Shown here piece after piece: positions 35,084 to 45,670 of a stretch of DNA of 64,000 bases; position 1 is the stretch's first letter; each line of letters begins with the position of its first letter. A program made the position numbers and the translations under genes. Source of the stretch: Candidatus Binatia bacterium (GTDB lineage Bacteria; Desulfobacterota; Binatia; HRBIN30). The stretch lies in the NCBI GenBank assembly GCA_023150935.1, contig JAKLJW010000018.1, forward strand, positions 33,638-97,637. The letters run 5' to 3'. The notes below the pieces were generated by a model, which worked only from the letters and a program-made list of their open reading frames with translations, was not told the DNA's origin and did not search any database.

Positions 35084-36534
35084 GCCGCAACGAAATCCCC
35101 GCCGCGGTGCGCAGCGGCGAGTGTAACCGCGTGCACCTCATCGCCGTTGCGGGCGTGGCCATGTCTGCCCTCGCCGGCATGCTGCAACGGCGCGGCTACA
35201 TCGTCACCGGCTCCGACGAGAACGTCTACCCTCCCGTCAGCACGGTGCTCGACCGGCTCGGTATCGCCGTGCGGCAAGGGTATCGCGCCGAAAACCTCGC
35301 CGACCGACCCGATCTGGTAATCGTCGGTAACAAGGTGTCGCGCGCCAACCCCGAGGTCGAGGCACTGCTGGCGAGCGACCTCGCTTACGCGTCGCTGCCA
35401 CAGGCGCTCGCGGAGCTGTTTATCGGCGAACGCACGTCGATTGTGGTAGCCGGCACGCACGGCAAGACGACATCGACAGCCTGGCTGGCGTGGGTGCTCG
35501 AGCAGGCCGGCCGCGACCCGAGCGTCATGGTCGGTGGCGACGCGCTCGACTTCGGCGGCAACTACAAGCTCGGCGGCGGCCCGCACTTCGTCGTCGAGGG
35601 CGACGAGTACGATACGGCGTTCTTCGACAAGGGGCCGAAGTTCCTGCACTACCGGCCGCGCGCGCTGCTGCTCACCGCGGTCGAGTTCGACCACGCCGAC
35701 ATCTATCGCGACCTCGATCACGTGAAGGACGCCTTCCGGCAGCTCGTGTCGATCTTGCCTCGCGAAGCACCGCTGGCAGTCGCCGCCGATTTTCCCGCCG
35801 CGCACGCTATTGCCGCGCTTCACCCGGGCTGCACGACGTTCGGGCTGGAAGAGGGGGCGGCGTGGCGCGTCGGCAATCTGACCGACGACGGAACGGCGAC
35901 CCGATTCGACGTCGTCCGCGACGGTCAGGTCGTCTGTGACGCGAGCATCCGACTGCCCGGCCCGATCAACGCGCGCAATGCCCTCGGGGTCTTCGTGCTG
36001 GCCGACGCGCTCGGCCTTACCGCGGCCGAGATTCTTCCCGGCCTGGGAAGCTTCCGTGGAGTTGCGCGGCGCCAGGAGTTGGTCGGCGAATTCGGCGGCG
36101 TTACCGTTATTGACGATTTCGCTCACCACCCAACCGCCGTCGCCGGGGCGCTGGCGGCTATGCGCCTGCGCTATCCGCGGCGGCGGTTGTGGGCGGTGTT
36201 CGAGCCGCGCTCGAATACCAGCCGGCGCAAGGTGTTCCAGCGCGAGTACGCGGAAGCGTTTACCCGCGCCGACTCGGTCGTCATCGGCGGCGTATTTCAG
36301 AAGCAGACCGACGCGGTGGCGGCAGCCGACCTGTTCTCGCCCGAGCAGCTCGTTGCCGACCTGTGCGCTCGCAACGTCACGGCAAGCGCCGTCGGCGAGG
36401 CTACCGACATTTGCGCCGCGATCGTCGATGCCGCACAACCGGGCGACGTCGTCGTGTTGATGTCGAACGGCGCCTTCGGCGGACTGCGGGAGAAATTGGT
36501 TCAGGCACTCAGCCGCGGCCGACCGCGTACTTGA
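35080..36534 (+). CDS. mpl: Mpl, UDP-MurNAc : L-Ala-gamma-D-Glu-meso-DAP ligase
   Basis: Mur-ligase-family enzyme of 484 residues that attaches recycled murein tripeptide to UDP-MurNAc. The N-terminal Rossmann segment reads HLIAVAGVAMSALAGML, the ATP loop is GTHGKTTSTAW, and EGDEYDTAFFD and DDFAHHPTAV are Mpl-type signatures separating it from MurC. The GTG at 35080-35082 overlaps the hydrolase stop as GTGA and has GGGAG upstream. It converges with, and overlaps by 26 bases, the DUF190 gene on the other strand. Confidence 0.93.
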   Translation: MSRNEIPAAVRSGECNRVHLIAVAGVAMSALAGMLQRRGYIVTGSDENVYPPVSTVLDRLGIAVRQGYRAENLADRPDLVIVGNKVSRANPEVEALLASDLAYASLPQALAELFIGERTSIVVAGTHGKTTSTAWLAWVLEQAGRDPSVMVGGDALDFGGNYKLGGGPHFVVEGDEYDTAFFDKGPKFLHYRPRALLLTAVEFDHADIYRDLDHVKDAFRQLVSILPREAPLAVAADFPAAHAIAALHPGCTTFGLEEGAAWRVGNLTDDGTATRFDVVRDGQVVCDASIRLPGPINARNALGVFVLADALGLTAAEILPGLGSFRGVARRQELVGEFGGVTVIDDFAHHPTAVAGALAAMRLRYPRRRLWAVFEPRSNTSRRKVFQREYAEAFTRADSVVIGGVFQKQTDAVAAADLFSPEQLVADLCARNVTASAVGEATDICAAIVDAAQPGDVVVLMSNGAFGGLREKLVQALSRGRPRT

Positions 36535-36859
36535 CGATTTCGACCTTCTCGATGGTCATCAAACCTCCCCCGCCGCCGGCTTCGATCATCGCGTCGATTT
36601 CCGGTAACGCCGCGCGGACCCTCTCTTCGTTGTCCACGATCTCGATGACGATCGGGAGATCCTCGGACAGGCGCAGAATATTGGCGGTGTGGATGCGGCT
36701 GCGGGCGCCGAAACTCTCGATGCCGCGCCAGACGGTGGCTCCCGCAAGACCGAGTTCGCGGGCTTTGCGCACGATCGCTTCGTAGAGCGGGCGACCCTCG
36801 TGGCGGTCCGCTTCGCCGACGAAGATGCGCAGCAACTTGCCTTCTCCGGTTATCTTCAT
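36509..36859 (-). CDS. DUF190 protein
   Basis: Small PII-like protein of 116 residues of the DUF190 family, which is often encoded next to the fluoride channel CrcB. The family segments GEADRHEGRPLYEAIV, GLAGATVWRGIESFG and LSEDLPIVIEIVD are clear. GGGAGG precedes the ATG at 36857-36859. It ends ten bases from the crcB stop on the same strand, so it follows crcB in one transcript. The function is not established; a regulatory role for fluoride export is an inference. Confidence 0.88.
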   Translation of the reverse strand: MKITGEGKLLRIFVGEADRHEGRPLYEAIVRKARELGLAGATVWRGIESFGARSRIHTANILRLSEDLPIVIEIVDNEERVRAALPEIDAMIEAGGGGGLMTIEKVEIVKYAVGRG

Positions 36860-36869
36860 GGCGCCTCCC

Positions 36870-37244
36870 TCAGATGACACGGCCGACGGCCATGCCGAGC
36901 CAGACCGCAATCACGCACGCCACGACGCTCAGGACGGCGTTGACCCCGGCCGCCAGGACGTCGCCGTCGCGGATCAGAGCCAGGGTCTCGTAGCTGAAGG
37001 TGGACATGGTCGTGAAGCCCCCGCAAAACCCCACCGTCAGGAAGGTTCGCGTGTCGGCTTCGATCACACCTCGATCGAGCGACAGCACCATTACCGCACC
37101 GAGAACGAAGCTGCCGGCGAGGTTGACGGCGAGGGTACCGAACGGAAAGTCGCGGTCAGCCCACTGCTGCACCGCCCCGGACAGCCAGTAGCGCGCTACC
37201 GATCCGAGCAACCCCCCGAGGGCAACGAGCACGATGCGCGGCAT
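36870..37244 (-). CDS. crcB: CrcB/Fluc fluoride channel
   Basis: Dual-topology fluoride ion channel of 124 residues with four hydrophobic helices. Family motifs are GGLLGSVARYWLS at the start, the pore Asn in LAVNLAGSFVLG and the Phe-box GFCGGFTTMSTFS. The ATG at 37242-37244 gives the usual length. A fluoride riboswitch was looked for in the leader and not recognised. The DUF190 gene follows. Confidence 0.95.
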   Translation of the reverse strand: MPRIVLVALGGLLGSVARYWLSGAVQQWADRDFPFGTLAVNLAGSFVLGAVMVLSLDRGVIEADTRTFLTVGFCGGFTTMSTFSYETLALIRDGDVLAAGVNAVLSVVACVIAVWLGMAVGRVI

Positions 37245-37467
37245 GGCTCCATCTAGTCCCAAACGAGCAACATTAGAAGGCCGCAGAGACGCGACGCCGC
37301 TCGGCCACACGTTGCGTCGCCTGACCGACGCCGAGAAGTCCGCCCGGAAAACGGAGACCGGAGACCCGACGCAACGGGCGCCGGGGCCGCATTGTCAGGC
37401 CCCGTTTGCGGGCGTAAGCTCGTCCGACGGCCAAGCGCTGACGCCGGCCGACGAGAGGAGTGCAAGC

Positions 37468-38547
37468 ATGCGTCGGGCATTGCGGAACCGTACGGCGGTA
37501 ACGATGGCATTTGCGCTCTTCACGCTGGTTCCCCGTGGCATGCGGGCGGAGGAATCGGCAGCGGTGCGGGGCAAGAAGGAAGTCGTGCAATCCGGCGACT
37601 TCACGATGGAGTTGCCGCTCGGCCTCTCGGCGCAGGCGGCGCTCATTCCGGCCGGTAATCCGATGACCGCCGCGAAGATCGAGCTCGGCAAGCTGTTGTA
37701 TAACGATCCGCGTCTCTCCAAGGACAACACCGTCTCGTGTGCCTCGTGCCACAGCCCGTATCACGGATTCGCGGATCCGAAAGCGGTGTCGCTGGGCGTC
37801 GGTAGTCTGCCGGGAGGGCGCAACAGCCCGACGGTGATCAATCGGCTCTTCTCGAAGGAGCAGTTCTGGGACGGCCGGGCCGCGGACCTCGAAGAACAGG
37901 CGCACGGACCGCTGACGAACCCCGTCGAGATGGCGATGCCGTCGCATGCCGAGGTGGTGAAGAAGGTGCAGGCCATCAAAGGCTATGGCCCGTACTTCCA
38001 GAAGGCGTTCGGCACGTCCGAGGTGACGATGCCGCGCATCGCGCAGGCGATCGCGTCTTACGAGCGCACGGTGGTATCCGGAAACAGCCCGTACGACCGC
38101 TACGTCGCCGGCGACCAGAGCGCCATGAGCGCGGCTGCCGTGCGGGGCATGACCGCGTTTCTCGGCAAGGGCCGGTGCGTCACCTGCCACAGCGGCTTCA
38201 ACTTCACCGACGAGCGTTACCACAACCTCGGTGTCGGCATGGACAAGCCGAAGCCCGATCTGGGACGAAACGATCGCACCAGGAACGACACCGACAAGGG
38301 CGCCTTCAAGACCCCGACGCTACGCAACATCGTCGAGACGGCGCCGTACATGCACGACGGCTCCGAAGCGACACTGATGGAAGTCGTCGAACTGTACGAC
38401 CGCGGCGGAGTCAAGAACGCGAATCTGTCGCCGTTGATAGTTCCGCTGAGTCTCACGCCACAGGAGAAGCGCGACCTCGTCGATTTCATGCTCGCGCTGA
38501 GCGGCGACGTGCAGAACCTCAGGCCGCCGGCAGGTCTGCCGCAGTGA
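37468..38547 (+). CDS. Di-heme cytochrome c peroxidase / MauG family
   Basis: Exported di-heme protein of 359 residues. A signal peptide precedes the two heme-binding sites CASCH (Cys91-His95) and CVTCH (about residue 236), with the conserved NSPTVINRLFSKEQFWDGR block between them and the terminal RNIVETAPYMHDGS segment. Family members reduce hydrogen peroxide or oxidise protein side chains. A GAGAGGAG site fixes the ATG at 37468. It stands alone, so the electron donor is unknown. Confidence 0.92.
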   Translation: MRRALRNRTAVTMAFALFTLVPRGMRAEESAAVRGKKEVVQSGDFTMELPLGLSAQAALIPAGNPMTAAKIELGKLLYNDPRLSKDNTVSCASCHSPYHGFADPKAVSLGVGSLPGGRNSPTVINRLFSKEQFWDGRAADLEEQAHGPLTNPVEMAMPSHAEVVKKVQAIKGYGPYFQKAFGTSEVTMPRIAQAIASYERTVVSGNSPYDRYVAGDQSAMSAAAVRGMTAFLGKGRCVTCHSGFNFTDERYHNLGVGMDKPKPDLGRNDRTRNDTDKGAFKTPTLRNIVETAPYMHDGSEATLMEVVELYDRGGVKNANLSPLIVPLSLTPQEKRDLVDFMLALSGDVQNLRPPAGLPQ

Positions 38548-38742
38548 GAAGAGAATCCCGAGACGATGGCGGGATCCGGCGGCGAGACGTAACGAAGGGT
38601 ACTGCCGCCCGCAACGCATGGCCTGACCATCCGATTTCTTCGCGCCATGCAAGCGATCCAATACCTCGTAGCTCGGCACGGCGGAAACGGAAGCGCCCGG
38701 GAAGGCTTGGCCGGGCAGTAGGAGCAGATCGGGAGCCGTTCG

Positions 38743-41700
38743 TCAGAAGTCGTTCTTGTCGTACACGTCGATCACCAGCCTGGTGCTGTTATTGCTCGCG
38801 GCCGTGTCGCCGCCGGGTCCGGTGGCGGTCACCGTCGCGACGCAGCGCGCCGGCGATTTCTTGTTCGCGGTGGCGAATCCCGCGGCCGTCGCCGTCACCG
38901 GCAGCGTGCCGCTGGCGGTCTTGCCGCCTTCGACTGTCACCGTATTCTGCTGCCCCGGCGTGTCCCTGTCGTAGTCCGCGACCCCGGCCGTGCCCACCGG
39001 GCAGTCGCCGTCTACCGCGGTCACCGTGATCGTATCGCCGGGAGCCTCGGGCAGCGGAACGATGTCGGCGTTGCCGGGGGCGGGCCTGGTCGCCTTGACA
39101 GCGCTCGGCTTGCCGTCGCCGATGGTTATCTTGAGCGGCTTGAGGCTCCTGACGAAGGTCTCGTGCACGCTGCTCTGATCGCTGTCGTTGGCGTCGAAGA
39201 CGTTCAGCTCCATGGGCGCCGTGTTGTTTCCAGGCGCCGGATCGCTGCCGCCCGGTGAGGTGACCGAAAAGCTGAGCGTGCAGCGAGTTGGAGCGACGTC
39301 ATTGAAGCCGCTGAAACTGGCGGCGCTGACGTTCAATGTCACCACCGCCTTCGCCGACTTGCCGCCGGGAACGAGGATGGAGTCCTGGGCGCCGGGGGTG
39401 TCCTTATCGAAGTCGGGCAGGCCGGCCACCGTGCCGGCAGGGCAATTGCCATTCCCGGCAATGAGTTGGATCACGTGGCCGGGGAGCTCGGCGGCGGGCA
39501 GTATGTCGGCGTTCTGAACCTTCACCCGGATTGCTTTGGTCGCCCCGGCGTCGCCGGAGCCGATCTTAACCGTCAGTGGCTTCAGGGGGAGGATCACCGA
39601 GTCGCGCGATGGCAGTGTGGCAGTTGGGCTGGGGGTGGCCGAGGACGTCGCGGTCGGCGTCGCCGACGGAGTGTCGGTCGGCGTCGCCGACGGAGTGTCG
39701 GTCGGCGATGCGGTCGGGGTGCCCGTTGGCGAAGCGGTGGGAGTGTCGGTCGGCGTCTCGGTCGGCACCAGGGTAGGAGTCGCCGTCGGGGTATCCGTTG
39801 GGGAGGCCGTCGAGGTGCTCGTCGGAGTGTCGGTGCGGGTGGGTGTCGTTGACGGCGTGTCAGTCGGGGTCGTCGTTGCCGTGTCCGTCGGGGTGCTGGT
39901 TGGCGTATGTGTGGGTGTCCCCGTCGGCGTGTTCGTCGGTGTCCCCGTCGGCGTGTTCGTCGGGGTCTGTGTGGGCGTGCTGGTCGGGGTGGCGGTTGGG
40001 GTGACCGTCGAGGTGGGACTGGAGGTTGGCGTGTTCGTCGGTGTGCGCGTGGGGGTCGCCGTTGGCGTGATTGTCGGGGTCTGTGTGGGCGTGCTGGTCG
40101 GGGTAGCGGTTGGGGTGACCGTCGAGGTAGGACTGGAAGTAGGCGTATTCGTCGGGGTCACGGTCGGGGTGCGCGTGGGCGTGCTGGTCGGAGTCGGGGT
40201 GGGCGGATCGTACGCGACCATTGCCACGAAAGCGTCTTCGTTCCCACTGTATGCGCGCACCGGGCTGCCCCAGGTGGCGTCGCTCTGCCCCGCGACGTAG
40301 ACGTTGCCGCTCCCGTCCACCGCGACGGCGTAGCCGTAATCGGTGCCGCTGCCGCCGAGGAAGGTGTTCCAGGCGAGCGCACCCGCGGCGGTCAACTGCA
40401 CCGCAAACGCGTCATTGCTGCCGCTGTGGGCGCGCACCGGGGTGCCCCAGGTGACGTTGCTGTGCCCCGCGACGTAGACGTTGCCGCTCCCGTCCACCGC
40501 GACGGCGTAGCCATAATCGTAGCTGCTGCTGCCGAGGAAGGTGTTCCAGCCGAGCGTGCCGCTGGAGTCGAGCTTGGCGGCGAACGCGTCTTCGTTCCCA
40601 CTGTGAGCGCGCACCGGGCTGCCCCAGGTGGCGTTGCTCTGCCCCGCGACGTAGACGTTGCCGCTCCCGTCCACCGTGACGGCGTAGCCGTAATCGGTGC
40701 CGCTGCCGCCGAGGAAGGTGTTCCAGGCGAGCGCACCCGCCGCGGTCAACTGCACCGCGAACGCATCGATGCTTCCGCTGTAGGCGCGCACCGGGCTGCC
40801 CCAGGTGCTGTTGCTGTATCCTCCCACGTAGACGTTGCCGCTGCCGTCCACGGCGGTGGCAAAGCCATAATCGCTGGTGCTGCCACCGAGGAAGGTGTTC
40901 CAGGTGAGCGCACCGGCCGACGTCAGCTTCACAACAAACGCGTCAGTGGAGCCGCTGTGAGCGCGCACCGGGCTGCCCCAGGTACTGCCGCCGTCTCCCA
41001 CCACATAGACGTTACCGCCGCTGTCTACCGCGATGGCTCGCCCGTCTTCATCGCCGCCGCCGCCGAGGAAGGTGTTCCAGCCGAGCGCGCCCGCCGAGTC
41101 GAGCTTCGCCGCGAACGCGTCGGATGACCCGCCAAGAAGTTGCACCGGGCTGCCCCAGTTGGCGTTACTCTCCCCCGCGACGTAGACGTTGCCACTGGCG
41201 TCGACCGCGATACCCCTGCCTGCATCAGAGCCGCCGCCGCCGAGGAACGTGTTCCAGCCGAGCGTGCCGCTGGAGTCGAGCTTCGCCGCAAACGCGTCAA
41301 AGGATCCGCTGAAGGCGCGTACCGGGCTGCCCCAGGTGGCGCCACTGTAGCCGCCGACGTATACGTTGCCGCTGGTGTCTGCGACGATGGCGCGGCCGAT
41401 GTCACCGTCGCTGCCGCCGCCGAGGAAGGTGTTCCAGACGAGCGTGCCGGCCGAGTCGAGCTTCGCGGCAAAAGCGTCACCGGATCCGCTGAAGGCGCGT
41501 ACCGGGCTGCCCCAGGTAGTGCCGCTTTGCCCCGCGACATAGACGTTGCCGCTGCCGTCCACCGCGATAGCGTAGCCCGGATCGGAGCCGCCGCCGCCCA
41601 AGAAGGTGTTCCAGGTGAGCGTCCCGGCCGAGTCGAGCTTCGCGGCAAAAGCGTCAGTTGACCCGCTGTGGGCACGCACCGGGCTGCCCCAGGTAGTGCC

Positions 41701-42927
41701 GCTGGATCCCGCCATGTACACGTTGCCGCTGCCGTCAACCGCGATGGCAAATCCAATATCGGCGCTGCCGCCCCCCAGGAAGGTGTTCCAGTCAAGCGCG
41801 CCGGCCGGGGTCAACCTGGCTGCAAATGCATCGGATGATCCGGCGTAGGCGCGTACCGGGCTCCCCCAGGTGGCGTTGCCGTACCCGGCCACGTACACGT
41901 TGCCGCTGCCGTCAACCGCGATGGCATGTCCAGAATCGGTGCTGCTGCTGCCGAGGAAGGTGTTCCAGGCGAGCGTACCGGCCGAGTCGAGCTTCGCCGC
42001 AAACGCGTCACTCCCGCTATAGGCGCGTACGGGACTCCCCCAGGTGGCGTTGCTTTGCCCTGCCACGTACACATTGCCACTGCCGTCTACCGCGATGGCA
42101 TATCCATAATCGGTGCTGCTGCCGCCGAGGAAGGTGTTCCAATCAAGCGCGCCGGCCGGGGTCAACCTGGCTGCAAATGCATCGGACGATCCGGTGTAGG
42201 CGCGCACCGGGCTTCCCCAGGTGCCGTCGCTGTTGCCCGCCACATAGACGTTACCGCTGCCGTCCACGGCGATCGCGTAACCGTAATCGTAGTCGCTGCC
42301 GCCGGTGCCAAGGAAAGTGTTCCACGTCAGCGTCGGGTCGATGGTCAGTGCGAGGTCACTGCGGTACTCGCCGACCCGAAACCCGACGCTTCGATCGTCG
42401 AGCCTCGTAAAGGCGACGTCCACCGCCTGCCTCCGTCCGTTCACCACCTGCCATGCCACCGGCCGGCTTTCGTGCGCCGAGCCGGTTTCGAAGACCACGC
42501 CCAGGCTGCCATCCTCGGCAATGCTCACCCCCCGGTTGTAGTGCAGACGGATCGAGGCCGGGTCCGCTCCCGGCTCCAAGGTCCACGTGCTGCGCACGAT
42601 GCCACTGCCGGGCGCGTCGTAGGCGACAGCGATACCGGGCCACAGCTCAGCGTACGACACCCGGCTCAGGGGCGCGGCTCTGGTGTCGTCCCCCTCGGCT
42701 CCCGCTGACTCGTCCGCACTCGGCTGAACCGCCCTGGCGTTCTCGAACCGTACCCGCAGGGCGTAGGTGCCATTGGACACGTAGTAGCCTTCGCTGTCGA
42801 AGCCCAGCACGTGGCTGCGGGAGGTGAACTGCTTCAGAGTTGCCGCTGTCGGTTCCGTCGCCGCGTTCGCGGGTCGGGTTGCGAACAAACCCGCCGTTAC
42901 CAGTAGAGCCGCCGTGCCGCGTCTCAT
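38743..42927 (-). CDS. Giant secreted SBBP-repeat beta-propeller protein
   Basis: Exported protein of 1394 residues. Signal peptide (1-23) and a 175-residue N-terminal beta domain of the kind found before SBBP arrays are followed by twelve nearly identical 58-60 residue SBBP repeats. Each opens with WNTFLG and contains [14 protein letters not shown] and TWGSPVRA. A 200-residue Pro/Thr linker then leads to two tandem beta-sandwich modules of about 130 residues, each opening 'LKPL.[VI].IG'. AAGGGGAGGG precedes the ATG at 42925-42927. Surface adhesion or matrix function is plausible. The even repeats suggest recent expansion. Confidence 0.88.
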   Translation of the reverse strand: MRRGTAALLVTAGLFATRPANAATEPTAATLKQFTSRSHVLGFDSEGYYVSNGTYALRVRFENARAVQPSADESAGAEGDDTRAAPLSRVSYAELWPGIAVAYDAPGSGIVRSTWTLEPGADPASIRLHYNRGVSIAEDGSLGVVFETGSAHESRPVAWQVVNGRRQAVDVAFTRLDDRSVGFRVGEYRSDLALTIDPTLTWNTFLGTGGSDYDYGYAIAVDGSGNVYVAGNSDGTWGSPVRAYTGSSDAFAARLTPAGALDWNTFLGGSSTDYGYAIAVDGSGNVYVAGQSNATWGSPVRAYSGSDAFAAKLDSAGTLAWNTFLGSSSTDSGHAIAVDGSGNVYVAGYGNATWGSPVRAYAGSSDAFAARLTPAGALDWNTFLGGGSADIGFAIAVDGSGNVYMAGSSGTTWGSPVRAHSGSTDAFAAKLDSAGTLTWNTFLGGGGSDPGYAIAVDGSGNVYVAGQSGTTWGSPVRAFSGSGDAFAAKLDSAGTLVWNTFLGGGSDGDIGRAIVADTSGNVYVGGYSGATWGSPVRAFSGSFDAFAAKLDSSGTLGWNTFLGGGGSDAGRGIAVDASGNVYVAGESNANWGSPVQLLGGSSDAFAAKLDSAGALGWNTFLGGGGDEDGRAIAVDSGGNVYVVGDGGSTWGSPVRAHSGSTDAFVVKLTSAGALTWNTFLGGSTSDYGFATAVDGSGNVYVGGYSNSTWGSPVRAYSGSIDAFAVQLTAAGALAWNTFLGGSGTDYGYAVTVDGSGNVYVAGQSNATWGSPVRAHSGNEDAFAAKLDSSGTLGWNTFLGSSSYDYGYAVAVDGSGNVYVAGHSNVTWGTPVRAHSGSNDAFAVQLTAAGALAWNTFLGGSGTDYGYAVAVDGSGNVYVAGQSDATWGSPVRAYSGNEDAFVAMVAYDPPTPTPTSTPTRTPTVTPTNTPTSSPTSTVTPTATPTSTPTQTPTITPTATPTRTPTNTPTSSPTSTVTPTATPTSTPTQTPTNTPTGTPTNTPTGTPTHTPTSTPTDTATTTPTDTPSTTPTRTDTPTSTSTASPTDTPTATPTLVPTETPTDTPTASPTGTPTASPTDTPSATPTDTPSATPTATSSATPSPTATLPSRDSVILPLKPLTVKIGSGDAGATKAIRVKVQNADILPAAELPGHVIQLIAGNGNCPAGTVAGLPDFDKDTPGAQDSILVPGGKSAKAVVTLNVSAASFSGFNDVAPTRCTLSFSVTSPGGSDPAPGNNTAPMELNVFDANDSDQSSVHETFVRSLKPLKITIGDGKPSAVKATRPAPGNADIVPLPEAPGDTITVTAVDGDCPVGTAGVADYDRDTPGQQNTVTVEGGKTASGTLPVTATAAGFATANKKSPARCVATVTATGPGGDTAASNNSTRLVIDVYDKNDF
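39605..40206 (-). repeat. Pro/Thr-rich linker-coding repeat
   Basis: About 200 codons of near-perfect TPT, TPS and TPTNTP units inside the SBBP gene. The opposite strand is open for long distances and yields Gly/Val-rich shadow frames that are not genes. Confidence 0.85.
40207..42330 (-). repeat. Twelve tandem SBBP-coding units
   Basis: Twelve consecutive units of about 174-180 bases with high nucleotide similarity, for instance units 10 and 12. Recombination between units could change repeat number. Confidence 0.9.
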
Positions 42928-43114
42928 CGTGTCCCTCCCCTTCGCGATGGGCCGTCCAGCGGTCGCGCCCCCCAGTAAACACTTCGGGGGCACCCCGCCC
43001 CAACCCGTCACCGTTTGGCGATGACCCCAGCTACGTCCACTGAAGGTAGGATGTCAAGCAAGTCAGGCGTGCTGCGCGCAAACGCGGAAATCGTAAGGCA
43101 GATAAGCCCGGAGG

Positions 43115-45496
43115 TCACACTCCGCCGCGGCGGCGGAGTGAAGACCGGCCGCGAACCGCGCCCACGCTTGCGTCATCCTCGAACCCGAGCGTCCCGAGCC
43201 ACCCGAAGCCGGGGCGATCGCTGACCACGGACAGGAAGACGAACTCCGTCAGAGGCTCTATTGCGAGACTGCCGGGGGGCGTGACCAGACGGGTCTCGTT
43301 GCCGACGAGCCCAGCGGCATCGCCGCCCACGCCCGGTTGGAGCGCCAGAACAAGGAGGCCGATGTCTTTGAAAGAGGCGTTCGTGGCGATACCTTCGAAA
43401 CGGACTTCGCCTGTCGTTTCGCCGTTGTTCCAGATCGCGATCACGTCTTCGCGGCCCCGATTGAAGAGCTTCGCAACGACGCCGTTGTACGCTGACGGGT
43501 CGTCGACGATGCGCGGGGAGTCCGGCCGCCAGACCGGCACGGCACCGGAGAGGCTCTTCACCAGGAGGTTGAACACCGTCGGATCCGCGGGGCCGTTAGT
43601 GAACTCGATGCCGACGAAGCCCTGGTGGGCCATGATTGCCGCGAGGCGGAGCCCGGCGATCGCTTCGCGTGCCGGGTCGGTCAGGGCGCTTCGCCGGCCG
43701 TTCCACTCCTCGTGCCACCCGCTGTGAATCTCCGTGTCGAACAGGCGTAGCTCGTCCAGCGACACGCGCTCGCCCGCAGCTTGCATGGCCGCGATCTCGG
43801 CCAGCAACTCCGAGAGGTCCGCGGCGCAATCCTGCGCGATCCATAACTCGCGGACGGGACGCGGCGGGTCGCCGGGGTGCGGCGCGAACGTACCGGACAG
43901 AGGAGGCGCGGTCTCGCAGCCCTCATCCAGGTAATAGTTGAACGCGCCGGCGTAAGCGCAGTCGATATCGCCCAGCCAGAGATTGACCGGCACCTGCGGA
44001 TAGGAGTGAACTCCAAGGACAGTGTTGGGGTGATCCGCGAAATAGCCCTGCTCGATGAAGTACCGCGTCACCGCGGAGAGGTACTGCGTTCCGGGGCTGG
44101 GCGTGTCGGTCTCGCCGGTGATCAGGATCGCCTCCGGGTCGGCAACGGCGAGCCGGTTCGCGGCGATGGCCGCGGTGTCGAGCAGCAAGTTTCCGTAGCA
44201 GCGTCCGTCCGGGCAGGTGGCGAACTCGCGGGCGTAGGGACCGCCGGTGTAACGTCCCTGCTCGGCATCCCACGACCACCAGCAGACGGGAAGGTTCTGG
44301 CCGCCCATGGCCTCGTTATCGGTGCAGACGGATTTATCCCAGACGCCTTCCTCGTTCGTGCAGCCGCACAGCCAGAACTCCGCCGCCGGTTCGTTCGCCA
44401 GCTCGTAGTAGTGCACCTTCCCGCGGTACCTGTGGCCCAGTGCGGATGTGAAGTTGCCGAATTGTTCCATGAGAAAACCGTTCGTGTGATCGAAGAGGCC
44501 GGTCGATCCGTTCGTGTTGCGGCACGGCGCGCCGCAGAAGCTCATCCAGGTCGCGCCGGGAAGCAGACCCGTCCCGATACTCCAATGTCCGCCCCAGTTC
44601 GGCTTCAGATGATTGTACGTCCAGTCGGCGATCCAGCCGTGCGTCTGGCCGGGAACGACGTCCCATGCATAGCGGTCTTCGTCGAGGAACACGTGGTTCT
44701 GGTCGGTCGGGCCGTCGCGAACCACCTGCGACGCCCACGCCTGGGCGCCCAGGGCAGCCCGAACGGCGGCGGCGTTTCCGGCGTCGTTGTAGGCCGCTCC
44801 CCATGGCCGGCAGAGGTCGAGGTTGTTCACGACACCCATGCAGCAGCGCTGCGTGGTAACCGGCTCGCCACGCGCCGAACAGTGCGAAGCGGGATCGTCG
44901 CAAGTGCTGCAGTCTGGACCGTATCGATCCTCGAAGGGCGTCACACCAAGCCACGACCGGTCCGTTCCGATGAGGACCGCTCGCGGCGGTACATTCACCC
45001 GGATTTCGACGGGGACGACCACGCTATCGAGGCCGTTGCCGCCGATGGGGTGGAACGTCAGGTCGACGCGGTGATCGTACATCCGCAGCGTGCGGAGGGG
45101 GATCAGTGTCGACGCCGACGCAAGCGAGCCGGCCGGTACGGACCCGGTCTCGTGCGGGTCGGCGGAGGTCTGGTCGTTCACGTAAGTGTGGATCGGAACC
45201 TGCGCAGAGGCTTCGATATTGCGGTGGTAGCCGGCCACCACGACCTCGATATACGCCGGCGCCCCGAGGTCGAGTGTCAGTGGCTCCAGGGAGGTGGGCA
45301 CGACAATGACGTTGCCACGATCTTCCAGCCGGAGGCAGTACCAGGCGCCGCTGCAGGCGGACTGTCCCTGCGAACCGTTTCCGCCGCAGGAACACAGGGA
45401 GAGCAACCCCGCTGCGGCAAGACTGCTCGTCGCCGCGACCAGCCGCCGCCACATCCGGCTGCGCGAACCGAACTTTGCCGCGGAACGTTCTGGCAT
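43115..45496 (-). CDS. Clan GH-A-like glycoside hydrolase lipoprotein
   Basis: Exported protein of 793 residues with a lipobox-like LLSLCSC near Cys35-37. An N-terminal beta domain (60-170) precedes a region with TIM-barrel features. The acid/base motif of clan GH-A is visible as YYELANEP (Glu369), and a plausible nucleophile is Glu589 in FDTEIHSGWH; a C-terminal beta domain with WNNGETTG follows. The barrel region is unusually Cys-rich, with clusters such as CSTCDD and FWLCGCTNE. The spacing of the two Glu fits retaining glycosidases, but no GH family is assigned. GGGAGG lies nine bases upstream of the ATG. Confidence 0.7.
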   Translation of the reverse strand: MPERSAAKFGSRSRMWRRLVAATSSLAAAGLLSLCSCGGNGSQGQSACSGAWYCLRLEDRGNVIVVPTSLEPLTLDLGAPAYIEVVVAGYHRNIEASAQVPIHTYVNDQTSADPHETGSVPAGSLASASTLIPLRTLRMYDHRVDLTFHPIGGNGLDSVVVPVEIRVNVPPRAVLIGTDRSWLGVTPFEDRYGPDCSTCDDPASHCSARGEPVTTQRCCMGVVNNLDLCRPWGAAYNDAGNAAAVRAALGAQAWASQVVRDGPTDQNHVFLDEDRYAWDVVPGQTHGWIADWTYNHLKPNWGGHWSIGTGLLPGATWMSFCGAPCRNTNGSTGLFDHTNGFLMEQFGNFTSALGHRYRGKVHYYELANEPAAEFWLCGCTNEEGVWDKSVCTDNEAMGGQNLPVCWWSWDAEQGRYTGGPYAREFATCPDGRCYGNLLLDTAAIAANRLAVADPEAILITGETDTPSPGTQYLSAVTRYFIEQGYFADHPNTVLGVHSYPQVPVNLWLGDIDCAYAGAFNYYLDEGCETAPPLSGTFAPHPGDPPRPVRELWIAQDCAADLSELLAEIAAMQAAGERVSLDELRLFDTEIHSGWHEEWNGRRSALTDPAREAIAGLRLAAIMAHQGFVGIEFTNGPADPTVFNLLVKSLSGAVPVWRPDSPRIVDDPSAYNGVVAKLFNRGREDVIAIWNNGETTGEVRFEGIATNASFKDIGLLVLALQPGVGGDAAGLVGNETRLVTPPGSLAIEPLTEFVFLSVVSDRPGFGWLGTLGFEDDASVGAVRGRSSLRRRGGV

Positions 45497-45670
45497 GCCC
45501 GCAACCTCCCGGGGCCCGCTTCCGGACCGCGTCAGACCGAGATCAGGCCAGTGACCGTGTCAGCAGCATTGCCGGCACCGGCAACCGACTGGAACTCGGA
45601 ACAGGTTTCCAGCCCTGACCTGCAAACATAACCGTCCCCGAAACACCCACGACACACGGCACGGCCGAAC

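Noticed and set aside
37245..37340. Possible fluoride riboswitch in the crcB leader
   Set aside because: The conserved GGNGAUG and CUGAUGNCUCC-type blocks are not present.
40207..42330. Regular repeats resembling a CRISPR array at low resolution
   Set aside because: The units are 177 bases, in frame and encode SBBP repeats.
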